This document shows positions 20,635 through 29,800 of a stretch of DNA of 64,000 bases, in pieces. The notes under the pieces were generated by a model that saw only the letters and a list, made by a program, of their open reading frames with translations, did not search any database and had not been told where the DNA came from. The position numbers and the translations under genes were made by a program. How positions within the stretch are numbered: position 1 is the first letter of the stretch; each line of letters starts with the position of its first letter. This stretch comes from Rummeliibacillus stabekisii (GTDB lineage: Bacteria > Bacillota > Bacilli > Bacillales_A > Planococcaceae), in contig NZ_BJVD01000009.1 of the NCBI RefSeq assembly GCF_007988965.1, positions 46,681 to 110,680 of the forward strand, in the 5' to 3' direction.

Positions 20635-20680
20635 ATATTTTGCTTAACCTGGAAAATCGTTATTCATTCTCCTAATATAC

Positions 20681-20710
20681 ACAAAAAACATACTGCTATA
20701 TGCAGTATGT
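20681..20710 (-). terminator. Intrinsic terminator after the DUF4870 gene
   Basis: On the minus strand ACATACTGC-ATATA-GCAGTATGT forms a perfect nine-base stem followed by TTTTTTGTG. It lies 15 bases after the stop codon. Confidence 0.85.
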
Positions 20711-20725
20711 TCATAAGTTTTTGTA

Positions 20726-21055
20726 TTAAATCCACTTTCCAACAATCGGATATTCCCAATGTGTTCCCTGAAGTGCTCTAATTATACCGATAATAGGTAT
20801 AATAACGCCCATAATCCCGAAAATAATTATCATCGGAATGCCAATAATCGCAAGAATTATAGTGAAGGTCAGGATGCCTCCAACTGTAACGAGCAGCCAC
20901 ATAACGAATTGGAACAGCAGTGCTTGAATTGACAAACGTTTTATCTCTTCATCTCTAATAAACACAAAAATAAGAATCGGGACTAAACATGGGGCAAAAA
21001 AAGCGCTCGCATGCAAAATAACTTTTAACCCTTTATTCTCCATCTTGTTATTCAC
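20726..21055 (-). CDS. DUF4870-family small membrane protein
   Basis: This 109-residue protein has three hydrophobic segments: about residues 10-32, 45-70 and 70-95. The family hallmarks are visible, namely an early HASAFFAP-like helix, the charged FIRDEEIK loop and the final QGTHWEYPIVGKWI tail. DUF4870 proteins are also called Tic20-like; their function in bacteria is not established. It is a single-gene unit with its own terminator, placed between the ctsR operon and corA. The start could also be the internal ATG five codons in. Confidence 0.75.
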   Translation of the reverse strand: MNNKMENKGLKVILHASAFFAPCLVPILIFVFIRDEEIKRLSIQALLFQFVMWLLVTVGGILTFTIILAIIGIPMIIIFGIMGVIIPIIGIIRALQGTHWEYPIVGKWI

Positions 21056-21162
21056 TCACTTTCAATATCAATTTTTACTTAACTTAATTTACGTATTACA
21101 TTAAATATAGTTTCATTTTTTTATACCTCTCTTATATAAGGAATTTCTCCTTTCTGGCATTG

Positions 21163-21192
21163 TTTACATAATTGTGAGAGGATAAATATACG
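21163..21192 (+). promoter_or_regulatory. Candidate promoter for corA
   Basis: TTTACA (21163-21168) and TATACG (21187-21192) are separated by 18 bases and lie 25 bases before the corA start codon. This is a modest match to the sigma-A consensus. Confidence 0.4.
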
Positions 21193-21217
21193 AATATTGT
21201 TGAAATGAGGATTTGAG

Positions 21218-22177
21218 ATGATTCGGACGCTTGGTATCACTAATGATCAACAACTCTTAGCTGATTTTTCGCTCGAAGAGATTAAAACCGGCAAGTTTAT
21301 ATGGTATTGGGTCGATTTTGAATCGCCTACCACAGAAGAAAATAGATTACTTAGCAGCTTTTTTCATTTTCACCCCTTAGCCATCGAGGATAGTTTAATG
21401 AGACTACAACGGCCTAAACTGGATTATTACGAGGGGTACCATTTTCTTGTTGCTCATAAAATAAATAAAGAAACATTTGAAGGGGAAGAGGTCAATTTAT
21501 TTGTAGCGCCAGACTTTATTGTCACCTATCATCACTCACCTGCCCCCGAGTTTGCCATCGTGAAAGAACGAATTGAAGAAATGCCAGCTTCCTGGGAGCG
21601 CGGATCCCTGTATATTGCCTATCAAGTACTTGATAAAATTGTTGATGGTTACTTTCCGTTAGTATATGACATCGAAGATCATTTGAATGAAATAGACGAT
21701 GAAATCGGTTTTAAGAGTACGACAAAATCAATGAAATATGTATTTGATCTAAGGAGCGATTTGCTTCATATTCGCCGCATCGTTTTGCCAATGCGCGATT
21801 TACTTTATCGAATTTTAAATTCCTATCGCTTCCGCTTGAATGACCAGGAACGAGCTTACTTTATGGATATACACGACCATTTGATTAAGCTGACAGAAAT
21901 GGTGGAATCGAATCGGGAACTGACAGCAGACATGCGAGATAGCCATATGTCGATAAACTCGAGCCGGATGAATGGCATTATGATGATTTTGACTATTATT
22001 TCTTCCATATTCATACCGCTGACATTTATTGCAGGTGTCTATGGAATGAATTTTAAAAATATGCCTGAGCTCAATTGGCATTATGGTTACTTTATTATCT
22101 TATTCATTATGTTTGGCATTGCCTTTTCGATGGCCATCTGGTTTAAGTTGAAGGGATGGTTTGACTATAGACCGTAA
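21218..22177 (+). CDS. corA: CorA-family magnesium/cobalt transporter
   Basis: CorA forms a pentameric divalent-cation channel in the membrane. The signature YGMNFKNMPE loop lies between two C-terminal transmembrane helices (about residues 255-277 and 287-310 of 319). The long soluble N-terminal part with a stretched helix is typical. GAGGA precedes the ATG. It is monocistronic; its neighbours are on the other strand. Which ion it prefers cannot be told from sequence. Confidence 0.94.
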   Translation: MIRTLGITNDQQLLADFSLEEIKTGKFIWYWVDFESPTTEENRLLSSFFHFHPLAIEDSLMRLQRPKLDYYEGYHFLVAHKINKETFEGEEVNLFVAPDFIVTYHHSPAPEFAIVKERIEEMPASWERGSLYIAYQVLDKIVDGYFPLVYDIEDHLNEIDDEIGFKSTTKSMKYVFDLRSDLLHIRRIVLPMRDLLYRILNSYRFRLNDQERAYFMDIHDHLIKLTEMVESNRELTADMRDSHMSINSSRMNGIMMILTIISSIFIPLTFIAGVYGMNFKNMPELNWHYGYFIILFIMFGIAFSMAIWFKLKGWFDYRP

Positions 22178-22184
22178 AAACGAA

Positions 22185-22230
22185 AATAGAACAGCTGCAA
22201 AGTTCTCTATACTTTGCAGGCTATTCCATT
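22185..22230 (+). terminator. Hairpin after corA, possible terminator
   Basis: CTGCAAAGT-TCTCTAT-ACTTTGCAG forms a nine-base stem eight to ten bases after the corA stop, extended by AATAG/CTATT flanks. There is no clear T-run after it, so termination is uncertain. Confidence 0.4.
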
Positions 22231-22266
22231 TAAAGTTGGTTTCTATTAATCTCATTAATATGGGAT

Positions 22267-22458
22267 TTATTTAGGAGTATCCTTTAAACCAAAAAGGACA
22301 AAAGACAGGAGATAAGTGACGATGGTTGCACCGATTGTAATATAGATTCTGTGGCTCATTGGCACTTCTGTATAGTTAGCATTTAGAAGCATTAACGATG
22401 AGACTGCTACTACCATTGCTAATGGCAGTGCATATTTCATTCCTCTTTTTGTATCCAT
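22267..22458 (-). CDS. Small two-span membrane protein, function unknown
   Basis: This 63-residue protein has two hydrophobic stretches (KYALPLAMVVAVSSLMLLNA and YITIGATIVTYLLSFVLFGL) separated by a short polar loop, and a short charged tail. I chose the ATG at 22458 because GGA lies eight bases upstream; another ATG at 22467 touches that signal. I do not recognise the family. Coding character is plausible, but no neighbour points to a role. Confidence 0.6.
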   Translation of the reverse strand: MDTKRGMKYALPLAMVVAVSSLMLLNANYTEVPMSHRIYITIGATIVTYLLSFVLFGLKDTPK

Positions 22459-22534
22459 GCTGTACATCCTATTCTTGTGATTTTTTCTTTATTGTAGCAT
22501 GTTCTACCTAGCTCGAATAGATAAAGAAACGATA

Positions 22535-22573
22535 ATAGGCGGTTGCTGTTATAAGATACAGCAACCGCCTATT
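22535..22573 (-). terminator. Strong hairpin after the thioesterase gene
   Basis: A 14- to 15-base perfect stem (ATAGGCGGTTGCTGT with ACAGCAACCGCCTAT) lies about 20 bases after the stop of the thioesterase gene. On the minus strand it is followed by TATCGTTTCTTTATC, a weak T-tract. Confidence 0.65.
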
Positions 22574-22591
22574 TGTATAATATACCGATTA

Positions 22592-23083
22592 TTATAAAGT
22601 AAAGAACTTGCTTGGCATTTCGCGCTTTTCTTTACGAATCTTCCGGCGTATCGAGCCTGATTCGAATAATTTCTTTTCTTGTTCTGTTTCTGGGAAAACG
22701 GGCGCTACTTCCTGAGGTGCACCATTGGTATCTACTGCTACCATAGTAACGAAAGATTCTGTCGTTAGTTTTTTTACACCTGTGTCGATATTAGTAGAAT
22801 GCACCACGATATATAACTCCATCGATGTGCGTCCAGTAGAACTAACAATTGCCTCTAGTTCTAGGACTTCTCCTGAACGAACTGGCGAATAAAAGTCCAC
22901 TGAGTCGAAAGATGCTGTTACTGTTTGCATTTTTGCATGCTTCATGGACGTAATCGCTGCGATCTCATCAATATACGCCAACACTTTCCCACCAAAAATC
23001 GTGCTCATATGGTTGGTATCGGGCGGTAAAACCAATCTTGTTTGTATTGTTCTTGAACTGCCCATTGGCACTGCTTCTAGCAT
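22592..23083 (-). CDS. Hotdog-fold acyl-CoA thioesterase
   Basis: This protein hydrolyses acyl-CoA thioesters, by family (YkhA/BACH type). The hotdog signature is clear: LVLPPDTNHMSTIFGGKVLAYIDEIAAITSMKHA, with the catalytic Asn/His...Asp pattern, then TASFDSVDFYSPVRSGEVLELEA. I chose the ATG at 23083 (163 residues) with GAGGAG about nine bases upstream; a GTG nine bases earlier overlaps that signal. Substrate chain length cannot be told. Confidence 0.88.
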   Translation of the reverse strand: MLEAVPMGSSRTIQTRLVLPPDTNHMSTIFGGKVLAYIDEIAAITSMKHAKMQTVTASFDSVDFYSPVRSGEVLELEAIVSSTGRTSMELYIVVHSTNIDTGVKKLTTESFVTMVAVDTNGAPQEVAPVFPETEQEKKLFESGSIRRKIRKEKREMPSKFFTL

Positions 23084-23181
23084 CGTATACACTCCTCACG
23101 TATCTTTTAACACATAATTTTAAAGGGAAGCCCTTGTTCAACAAGTCTTGTCTCTGTAATAGATCGGCTTCTCCAAACATA

Positions 23182-24609
23182 CTACAGTTTAGTCTTAATC
23201 GTAATAAACTTCAAATCAGTCATTTCGTTCACTGCATATTTAATGCCTTCGCGTCCATATCCACTATTCTTCACTCCACCATATGGCATGTTATCTATAC
23301 GGAATGTTGGTACATCATTAATGATGACTGCACCGGCTTCTAATTCCTCTGCTGCTCTCATGGCATCTTCTAAATTATTTGTAAAGATCCCTGCATTTAA
23401 ACCTAAATCTGATTGGTTTACTAAATTAATCGCTTCATCGAATGTGTCATATGGAACAATGGAAACAATCGGAGCAAATGTTTCCTGGCATGCTACCTTC
23501 ATATCAGGCTGAACATTAGCCATGACAGTTGGTGTTAAGGTACGCTCTGTGAAAGTTCCGCCTGTAGCAACGGTTGCACCTTGCTCTTTCGCCTCTTCAA
23601 TCCATTGCATAATGCGTGTAACTTCTTTTGGATTAATCATTGCACTTACATCTGTTTTTTCGTCCAAAGGATCGCCTACTACCAATTTTTCCGTAGTTGC
23701 AACAAAGGCATTTAAAAATTGGTCATAAATTGATTGATGGACATAAATACGCTGTAGTGAAATACATACTTGTCCTGCGTAACCAAATGCGCCACTTACA
23801 CAGCGATCTATAACTTTATCGATTGGCACACTTGGTTCTACAATCAAGCCTGCATTAGAACCCAATTCAAGCGTTACCTTTCGCAATCCTACTTTTTCTT
23901 TAATCTTCAATCCAACAGAACTGCTGCCTGTAAACGTAACCTTTTTGACGAGCGGATGTGTAACAAGCGTATCGCTTAACTCGCTTCCACTTCCAGTAAC
24001 GATTTGAAGCATCCCATCAGGTAAACCTGCATCTTTAAAGATTCCAGCCATTACAAGGCTGCTTAAAGGTGTTTGTCCAGCAGGCTTTAAAACAACTGCG
24101 TTACCCACAGCAAATGCAGGACCTAATTTATGTGCTACTAAGTTAAAAGGAAAATTAAATGGCGTAATGGCTGATATAACACCTAAAGGTACGCGTTTTG
24201 TCCAACCAATCCGATCTTTTCCACCCGGCGCAGCATCCATCGGAAGTGTTTCACCACTTAATCCTTTAGCTGCCTCGGCTGCAAATTGGTACGTTGTAAT
24301 GGTACGATCAATTTCAGTAAGGGCAGCTGTGATAGGCTTTCCTGCTTCTCTCGCTGCTATTTCAGCTAGATCTTGCTTGCGCTCTTTCATTAACTCTGCC
24401 ACTCGATATAAAATTTCAGCTCTTTCATATGCTGTTGATGATTTAAATTGAAGAAAGGCTTGATGTGCACCTTCAATGCTTCGTTCTACATCATTCACGG
24501 TGGCTTTCGCTATATTTGAAATATACTCTCCATTATAAGGAGCGGTTAATTCATAGCTTTCAGCTGTGCTAACCCACTCACCATTAATCCATAATTTTGT
24601 TTCCTTCAC
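23182..24609 (-). CDS. NAD(P)-dependent aldehyde dehydrogenase
   Basis: This oxidises an unidentified aldehyde. Landmarks of the ALDH fold are present: ITPFNFPFNLVAHKLGPAFAVGN for cofactor binding, FTGSSSVG, ELGSNAGLIVEP with the general-base Glu, and the catalytic Cys in YAGQVCISLQRIYV. The GQVC context and ELGSN variant resemble the lactaldehyde/non-phosphorylating glyceraldehyde-3-phosphate subgroup. I chose the GTG at 24609, six bases after CGGAGGTG (475 residues); the long upstream in-frame extension crosses the previous gene's terminator. The true substrate is unknown. Confidence 0.9.
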   Translation of the reverse strand: MKETKLWINGEWVSTAESYELTAPYNGEYISNIAKATVNDVERSIEGAHQAFLQFKSSTAYERAEILYRVAELMKERKQDLAEIAAREAGKPITAALTEIDRTITTYQFAAEAAKGLSGETLPMDAAPGGKDRIGWTKRVPLGVISAITPFNFPFNLVAHKLGPAFAVGNAVVLKPAGQTPLSSLVMAGIFKDAGLPDGMLQIVTGSGSELSDTLVTHPLVKKVTFTGSSSVGLKIKEKVGLRKVTLELGSNAGLIVEPSVPIDKVIDRCVSGAFGYAGQVCISLQRIYVHQSIYDQFLNAFVATTEKLVVGDPLDEKTDVSAMINPKEVTRIMQWIEEAKEQGATVATGGTFTERTLTPTVMANVQPDMKVACQETFAPIVSIVPYDTFDEAINLVNQSDLGLNAGIFTNNLEDAMRAAEELEAGAVIINDVPTFRIDNMPYGGVKNSGYGREGIKYAVNEMTDLKFITIKTKL

Positions 24610-24704
24610 AGATGACACCTCCGTTAAAGTTATACCCCTCTTATTCCATACTAACATGATTACTTTTTCATATCCTAAATAGATGCCTAGCATTTCCCAA
24701 ACAG

Positions 24705-24736
24705 AAAAAACTCCAGCTATCTTAGCCTGGAGTTTT
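24705..24736 (-). terminator. Intrinsic terminator after the DUF779 gene
   Basis: On the minus strand AAAACTCCAGGC-TAAGATA-GCTGGAGTTTT forms a strong stem followed by TTCTG. It ends the upstream ALDH-DUF779 unit and separates it from the second aldehyde dehydrogenase. Confidence 0.8.
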
Positions 24737-24772
24737 GTGCTGATATTAAATTGTACACTTTTCTCGTTAATC

Positions 24773-25102
24773 CTATTCATAAACTCTTGATTCAATCACG
24801 AAATGTTCTTTTTCAATACTATCCAGTGAAAACGAAGCGCCTCTGCCAGGCTTCACATCTAAGATCAGTTGGGTATGCTTCATATACTCATAGTGGCTTT
24901 TGTGTATATAAAATGGCACATCGCCAACTATACCAAGAAGTAGATCCTGTTCACCTACTCGAAAATCCTCTTCTTTATAGCACATAGGTGCAGAGCCATC
25001 ACAGCACCCACTAGATTGAAAAATTAAAATCGGACCATGCAACGATTTCATATAATCGATAAACTCAAGAGCTTTATCTGTCGCTTGTATACATTCTGTC
25101 AT
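24773..25102 (-). CDS. DUF779 protein, companion of aldehyde dehydrogenase
   Basis: This 109-residue protein matches DUF779, a small family commonly encoded next to acetaldehyde dehydrogenases. Conserved features include FQSSGCCDGSAPMCY with three cysteines that could hold a metal, and HTQLILDVKPGRGASFSLD. It starts 18 bases after the ALDH gene stops and is ended by a terminator, so the two form an operon. The biochemical role of DUF779 is not established; the cysteine cluster suggests metal binding by inference only. Confidence 0.85.
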   Translation of the reverse strand: MTECIQATDKALEFIDYMKSLHGPILIFQSSGCCDGSAPMCYKEEDFRVGEQDLLLGIVGDVPFYIHKSHYEYMKHTQLILDVKPGRGASFSLDSIEKEHFVIESRVYE

Positions 25103-25120
25103 CTAGGATCCACGGCTATT

Positions 25121-26638
25121 CTAGAAGAAACCTTGTGGCTTACGATTATAGCTGACAAGTAAATTCTTCGTTTGTTGATAATGTTCTAACATCATTGCGT
25201 GGTTTTCACGACCAATGCCTGATTGCTTATAACCGCCAAACGCTGCGCCCGCTGGATATTGGTGATACGTATTTGTCCATACACGACCAGCTTCAATAGC
25301 GCGTCCTGCACGATAAGCGATATCACCTGAACGGGACCATACACCTGCACCTAAACCATATACGGTGTCATTTGCAATTTCGATGGCTTCATCAAAGTCT
25401 TTAAACGTAGTGACGCCAAGGACTGGGCCAAATATTTCCTCCTGGAAAATACGCATTTTATTATGGCCTTTGAATACAGTTGGTTTTATATAATAACCAT
25501 CCTCAAAACCATCTATCTGATTGTGTTCACCACCGATTAAGCACTCTGCTCCTTCCTCTTTGCCTAATTTTAAGTATGATAGAATTTTTTGCTGTTGCTC
25601 GTTTGATGCCTGTGCCCCCATCATTACTTCTGTATCAAGCGGATTGCCAATCTTAATTGATTCAATTCTCGCCATAGCTCGTTCAATGAATTGATCATAA
25701 ATAGATTCTTGCACTAATGCACGGGAAGGGCATGTACAAACCTCTCCAGAGTTGAAAGCAAACATTACAAAACCTTCAATTGCTTTATCTAAAAAATCAT
25801 CATCATGCTCCATAACATCTTCAAAGAAGATATTTGGCGATTTACCACCAAGTTCAAGGGTAACAGGAATAATGTTTTCGGTTGCATATTGCATTACTTG
25901 GCGACCTACCGCAGTAGAACCCGTGAAAGCAATTTTAGCAATGCGAGGGTTTGTAGCAAGTGGTTTGCCTACTTCTACGCCATAACCGTTAACTACATTC
26001 ACCACACCAGCAGGAAGTAGATCTTGAATTAATTCCATTAGCACCATAATAGATGCAGGCGTTTGTTCTGCTGGTTTTAATACAACACAGTTACCCGCAG
26101 CAAGCGCAGGAGCCAATTTCCAGACAGCCATTAATATTGGGAAGTTCCAAGGAATGATTTGACCAACGACGCCAAGTGGTTCTTGGAAATGATAGGCTAC
26201 AGTATCATTGTCTAGTTGAGTCGTACGGCCTTCTTGTGCACGAATAGCACTGGCGAAATAACGGAAATGGTCTGCAGCCAGCGGAATATCCGCATTCAAT
26301 GTTTCACGGACAGCTTTACCGTTATCCCAAGTTTCTGCTACAGCCAATAGCTCTATATTATCTTCAATTCTATCAGCAATTTTATTTAAAATACGGGCAC
26401 GTTCAGCAGTAGAAGTCTTGCCCCATTCGCTTCTTGCACTATGCGCTGCATCTAAAGCTAGTTCAATATCATCTGCAGTGGAACGAGCTACTTTTGTGAA
26501 TACTTGTCCATCCACTGGTGATATATTGTCGAAGTATTGGCCTTTAACAGGCTCTACCCATTCGCCCCCGATAAAGTTATCATATTGATCTTTAAATTGA
26601 ACGACAGCACCTTCAGCATTTGGTTTTGCATAAATCAT
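25121..26638 (-). CDS. Aldehyde dehydrogenase, ExaC/AcoD acetaldehyde type
   Basis: This 505-residue NAD-dependent enzyme resembles the acetaldehyde dehydrogenases that act after ethanol or acetoin breakdown. It has the [25 protein letters not shown] cofactor block, [28 protein letters not shown] with the general base, and the catalytic cysteine in [16 protein letters not shown]. The second cysteine two residues on is a mark of this subgroup. GGGGGAGA precedes the ATG. It is followed by DUF779 in one unit. Confidence 0.92.
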   Translation of the reverse strand: MIYAKPNAEGAVVQFKDQYDNFIGGEWVEPVKGQYFDNISPVDGQVFTKVARSTADDIELALDAAHSARSEWGKTSTAERARILNKIADRIEDNIELLAVAETWDNGKAVRETLNADIPLAADHFRYFASAIRAQEGRTTQLDNDTVAYHFQEPLGVVGQIIPWNFPILMAVWKLAPALAAGNCVVLKPAEQTPASIMVLMELIQDLLPAGVVNVVNGYGVEVGKPLATNPRIAKIAFTGSTAVGRQVMQYATENIIPVTLELGGKSPNIFFEDVMEHDDDFLDKAIEGFVMFAFNSGEVCTCPSRALVQESIYDQFIERAMARIESIKIGNPLDTEVMMGAQASNEQQQKILSYLKLGKEEGAECLIGGEHNQIDGFEDGYYIKPTVFKGHNKMRIFQEEIFGPVLGVTTFKDFDEAIEIANDTVYGLGAGVWSRSGDIAYRAGRAIEAGRVWTNTYHQYPAGAAFGGYKQSGIGRENHAMMLEHYQQTKNLLVSYNRKPQGFF

Positions 26639-26672
26639 GTCCGATCTCCCCCTTATGTTTGAGCGAATACTA

Positions 26673-26692
26673 CTATCCTATTAAATAGATAG
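26673..26692 (-). promoter_or_regulatory. Inverted repeat upstream of the ALDH-DUF779 operon
   Basis: The sequence CTATCCTATTAAATAGATAG contains the perfect palindrome CTATTAAATAG flanked by CTAT/ATAG. It lies 35-55 bases upstream of the start codon, where an operator could sit. No regulator gene is adjacent. Low confidence. Confidence 0.3.
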
Positions 26693-26819
26693 CGTTTTCA
26701 TATATTATGATGACTGAAACTATCTTAATATTCAAGTTTTTCAAACTATATTTGTAAAATATTCTCGATTAAGATAGAGCCAACATTTCATATATATGGC
26801 CTAGATATAAAAATATACA

Positions 26820-26860
26820 TATAAAAAGAAGACAAATACAACACGTGTATATGTCTTCTT
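26820..26860 (-). terminator. Intrinsic terminator after the secreted phosphoesterase gene
   Basis: On the minus strand AAGAAGACA pairs with TGTCTTCTT (inner ATACACGTGTTGTAT also partly pairs) and is followed by TTTATATG. It begins seven bases after the stop codon. Confidence 0.8.
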
Positions 26861-26866
26861 GATCAG

Positions 26867-29800
26867 TTACTTCGATGGCCTAGTAACGGTTGAGAACTCA
26901 CTGTATATTTTGTGGCCTTTAACCGTTTGATATGCCCTAATTTTATAATCTAAATTTTTACCGTTCTTTATGTTTTTACTAGCAGCACTCACTTTAGAAC
27001 CTTTGATTGCCATCAGTTTTTTATAGTTTGATCCTTTGCGTGGTGCTTTATAAATTTCGTAGCCAAGAGCTCCGCTTACAGGCTTCCATGAGAAAAGAAG
27101 CTTGTCCTTCGATACTTCCTTGGCCTTCAGATTTGTAGGCTTTGCCAATATAGGACTTCCTGATTTTATGTCTGTGTAAGAACTATACAATTTTGTATTT
27201 TCCACATTCTTGTAAGCACGCATTTTATAGAAATACGTATTCCCCAGAGAAACTTTTTTATCTATATATGTTGTTACTTTATTGTTTTTTAGGGTAGCTA
27301 TTTTTTCATATTTGCCTGATTTCTCTACAGCGCGATAAATGATGTAGCCATCTGCATCTGTCGATCCCTTCCAGCTTACAGTAATTTGATTATAGGTTTT
27401 GCCTGATACAGAAAGCTTAGCTGGTTTTTCAGGGTTCTTGATAAACTTTGCAAAAACCACTGTCTCAGTTTTTAACATCGTATCTAAATCAAACTCTTTT
27501 TTATATGAATTATCTGTATACCATCCTGCAAAAGTATAGCCTGCTTTTTTAGGTACCTCTAATGCTTCATTATCTCGTATTGTTTGTTGAGATAAAACAG
27601 TGCCATTTGCATCTTTAATAGATACTGCGTAATCTTTTAATCCATCGCCCGTTTCAACCGTTTTGAAAGTCCAGATTGGCGAGCGGACTTTTCCTTGGTA
27701 ATCATCTGTTACGTCTGCATACCAGTAGTATTGTCTATTGTTCTCGAGGTCCTTCCATACTACTTTAGCAGCTTCATTGTTTTTTACATTTTGAGTTGCG
27801 CCAATTTTGGTATTCGTATAGACATTTACATTAAACGAATCGGTTGCTACTACTTTCTCTTTTGGCGTTAAATCTGTTTCAATAACAAATTCATCTTTGC
27901 CTGGATAGTCATCCGCATTATAAAAATTATATTTATTTAAATATGGAGAATAGGTTTTCACATAAATCTTATTCTCAATAGGATTTACTTGGAGAATGCG
28001 CATAAACCCTTGTCCGCCTTCAGGACCACCGGAATAATCAGTTAGCATTTGATATACTTTACGATCAGGGTGGCCATCACCGTTGTCATCAATCTCATCT
28101 ACTTTTGTTTCACTTCCAAAGAAATGGCCAGACAAGACAAGAATGACATTCGGATTTTTTTCCACTACTTTTTCAAAGAGAGTATTTCCCAGGAAACTTC
28201 TATCTCCTGACGGCTGAAGGTACTCATGGAAATTGAGTATAGCTTTACGATCTGGATATTTCTGTAGTACTTTATTCATCCACTCTATACTCTCTTCATC
28301 AGTTCCCCATCCCATATAAAGCATAAGGAAATCATTGCCTTGTTCACTGATTAAATCATAATGGCCTCGATTATTATCATAAGACTCACCGTAATAATCT
28401 TTGTTTATAAAACGTTTTTCACCAAAATATTTATAGAATGTATTGTAGTTAAAATCAATGTGGTTGACATCATGATTGCCTGCCAACACGCCATACGGAA
28501 CATTTGCATCATCCAATGTTTTCATTGCAGCGTCTGCGTTGACCCATTGGCTTTTCTTTGATTGCATATCAATTATGTCTCCTGTATGGAATACATATTT
28601 AATCTTCATTTCATCTTGCTGATTCACAATCCACTTTGTCATTTCTTTATAGATTTGCGGATAGCTTTTCGCATAATATTGAGTATCCGTCATCCAAACA
28701 AAGGAATAATTAAATTGATTCGTCTGAGCTACTTCATCTTGAACCAATACTTGCACTTTGTGGTCACGTGCAAATGCAGTTCCTGAAATGACAGCATTCA
28801 GCTTAAAGTTTTTATTATCGTTGGCAATTTTCCATTCTTGCACCTGCCATTTTTGTTTGTCAAAATTCCACACATAGAGTGATACTCTTCGACCAATAAC
28901 AGATTTACCCTCCCAGTTTATTTCAACCTCGTCTTTTGCAAGGTCCACTTTGTTATCCAAAGATACTTCAAAGCGGTGGTACGGATATTTGTCCGTTCCT
29001 GTTGTCGTTACGTATTTTTTGTCTGAGGTAGCTATCGAATCCACATCTTCTATAGGCTGTTCCCCATTTGATACGAGATCCTTCGGTGGTTCATTATCTG
29101 TCTTATTTTCATATGCTCTTATATGTGAAGCTTGATTCGCAGTATATTGATACGCTTTTTTAAATGAAACATGTAAATCGTCTCCTGTTGGGTCACCAAC
29201 AGTAACCTTCAACTTTGGTGCTACTGGAACATCGATAGATTTTTCATAGGGTATCATTAACTGAGGTAGATAAGGTTGTTCTTCCACTACTTGGAACGTT
29301 GTAGTTTTCACTGAGCGATTCCCAGCTTGGTCCGTTGCTTCAATTCGTAAAGTATGGCTACCTGGTGTTAACGCTGCTGAAAAAGTATTAAACGGCAAAG
29401 TAATCTCATTATCATCTAGCTTTGCCACTACTTTTTGGACGCCTGCATAGTCATCCTTTAATTCAGCGTTAATGGTGAATTTGCCTTTATAAAGCTTATT
29501 CTTTTGTATAGATGGAACAATCACTGGCGGCGTATTATCAACAAAGACAGTGGATTTGACTGTTTTCTTCCCGCTCTTTGCCATAATGGTATGGGTTCCC
29601 TCTTTTGCACTCTTTGTATTCCATTTAAAGGAACTTGCTGAAAACTGTTCGTCCGGTACAGCAAAGCTTATTTTTAGAATGGGCTTTGACCCTTTGCTAT
29701 CGCCAACTTTCCATTCCTTTTCCGGATCTGCATATTTAGGATCGTAGAGAACTGTTCCGTCACTTAATATTAATCGCATATGTTTGACAACAAAGTCATC

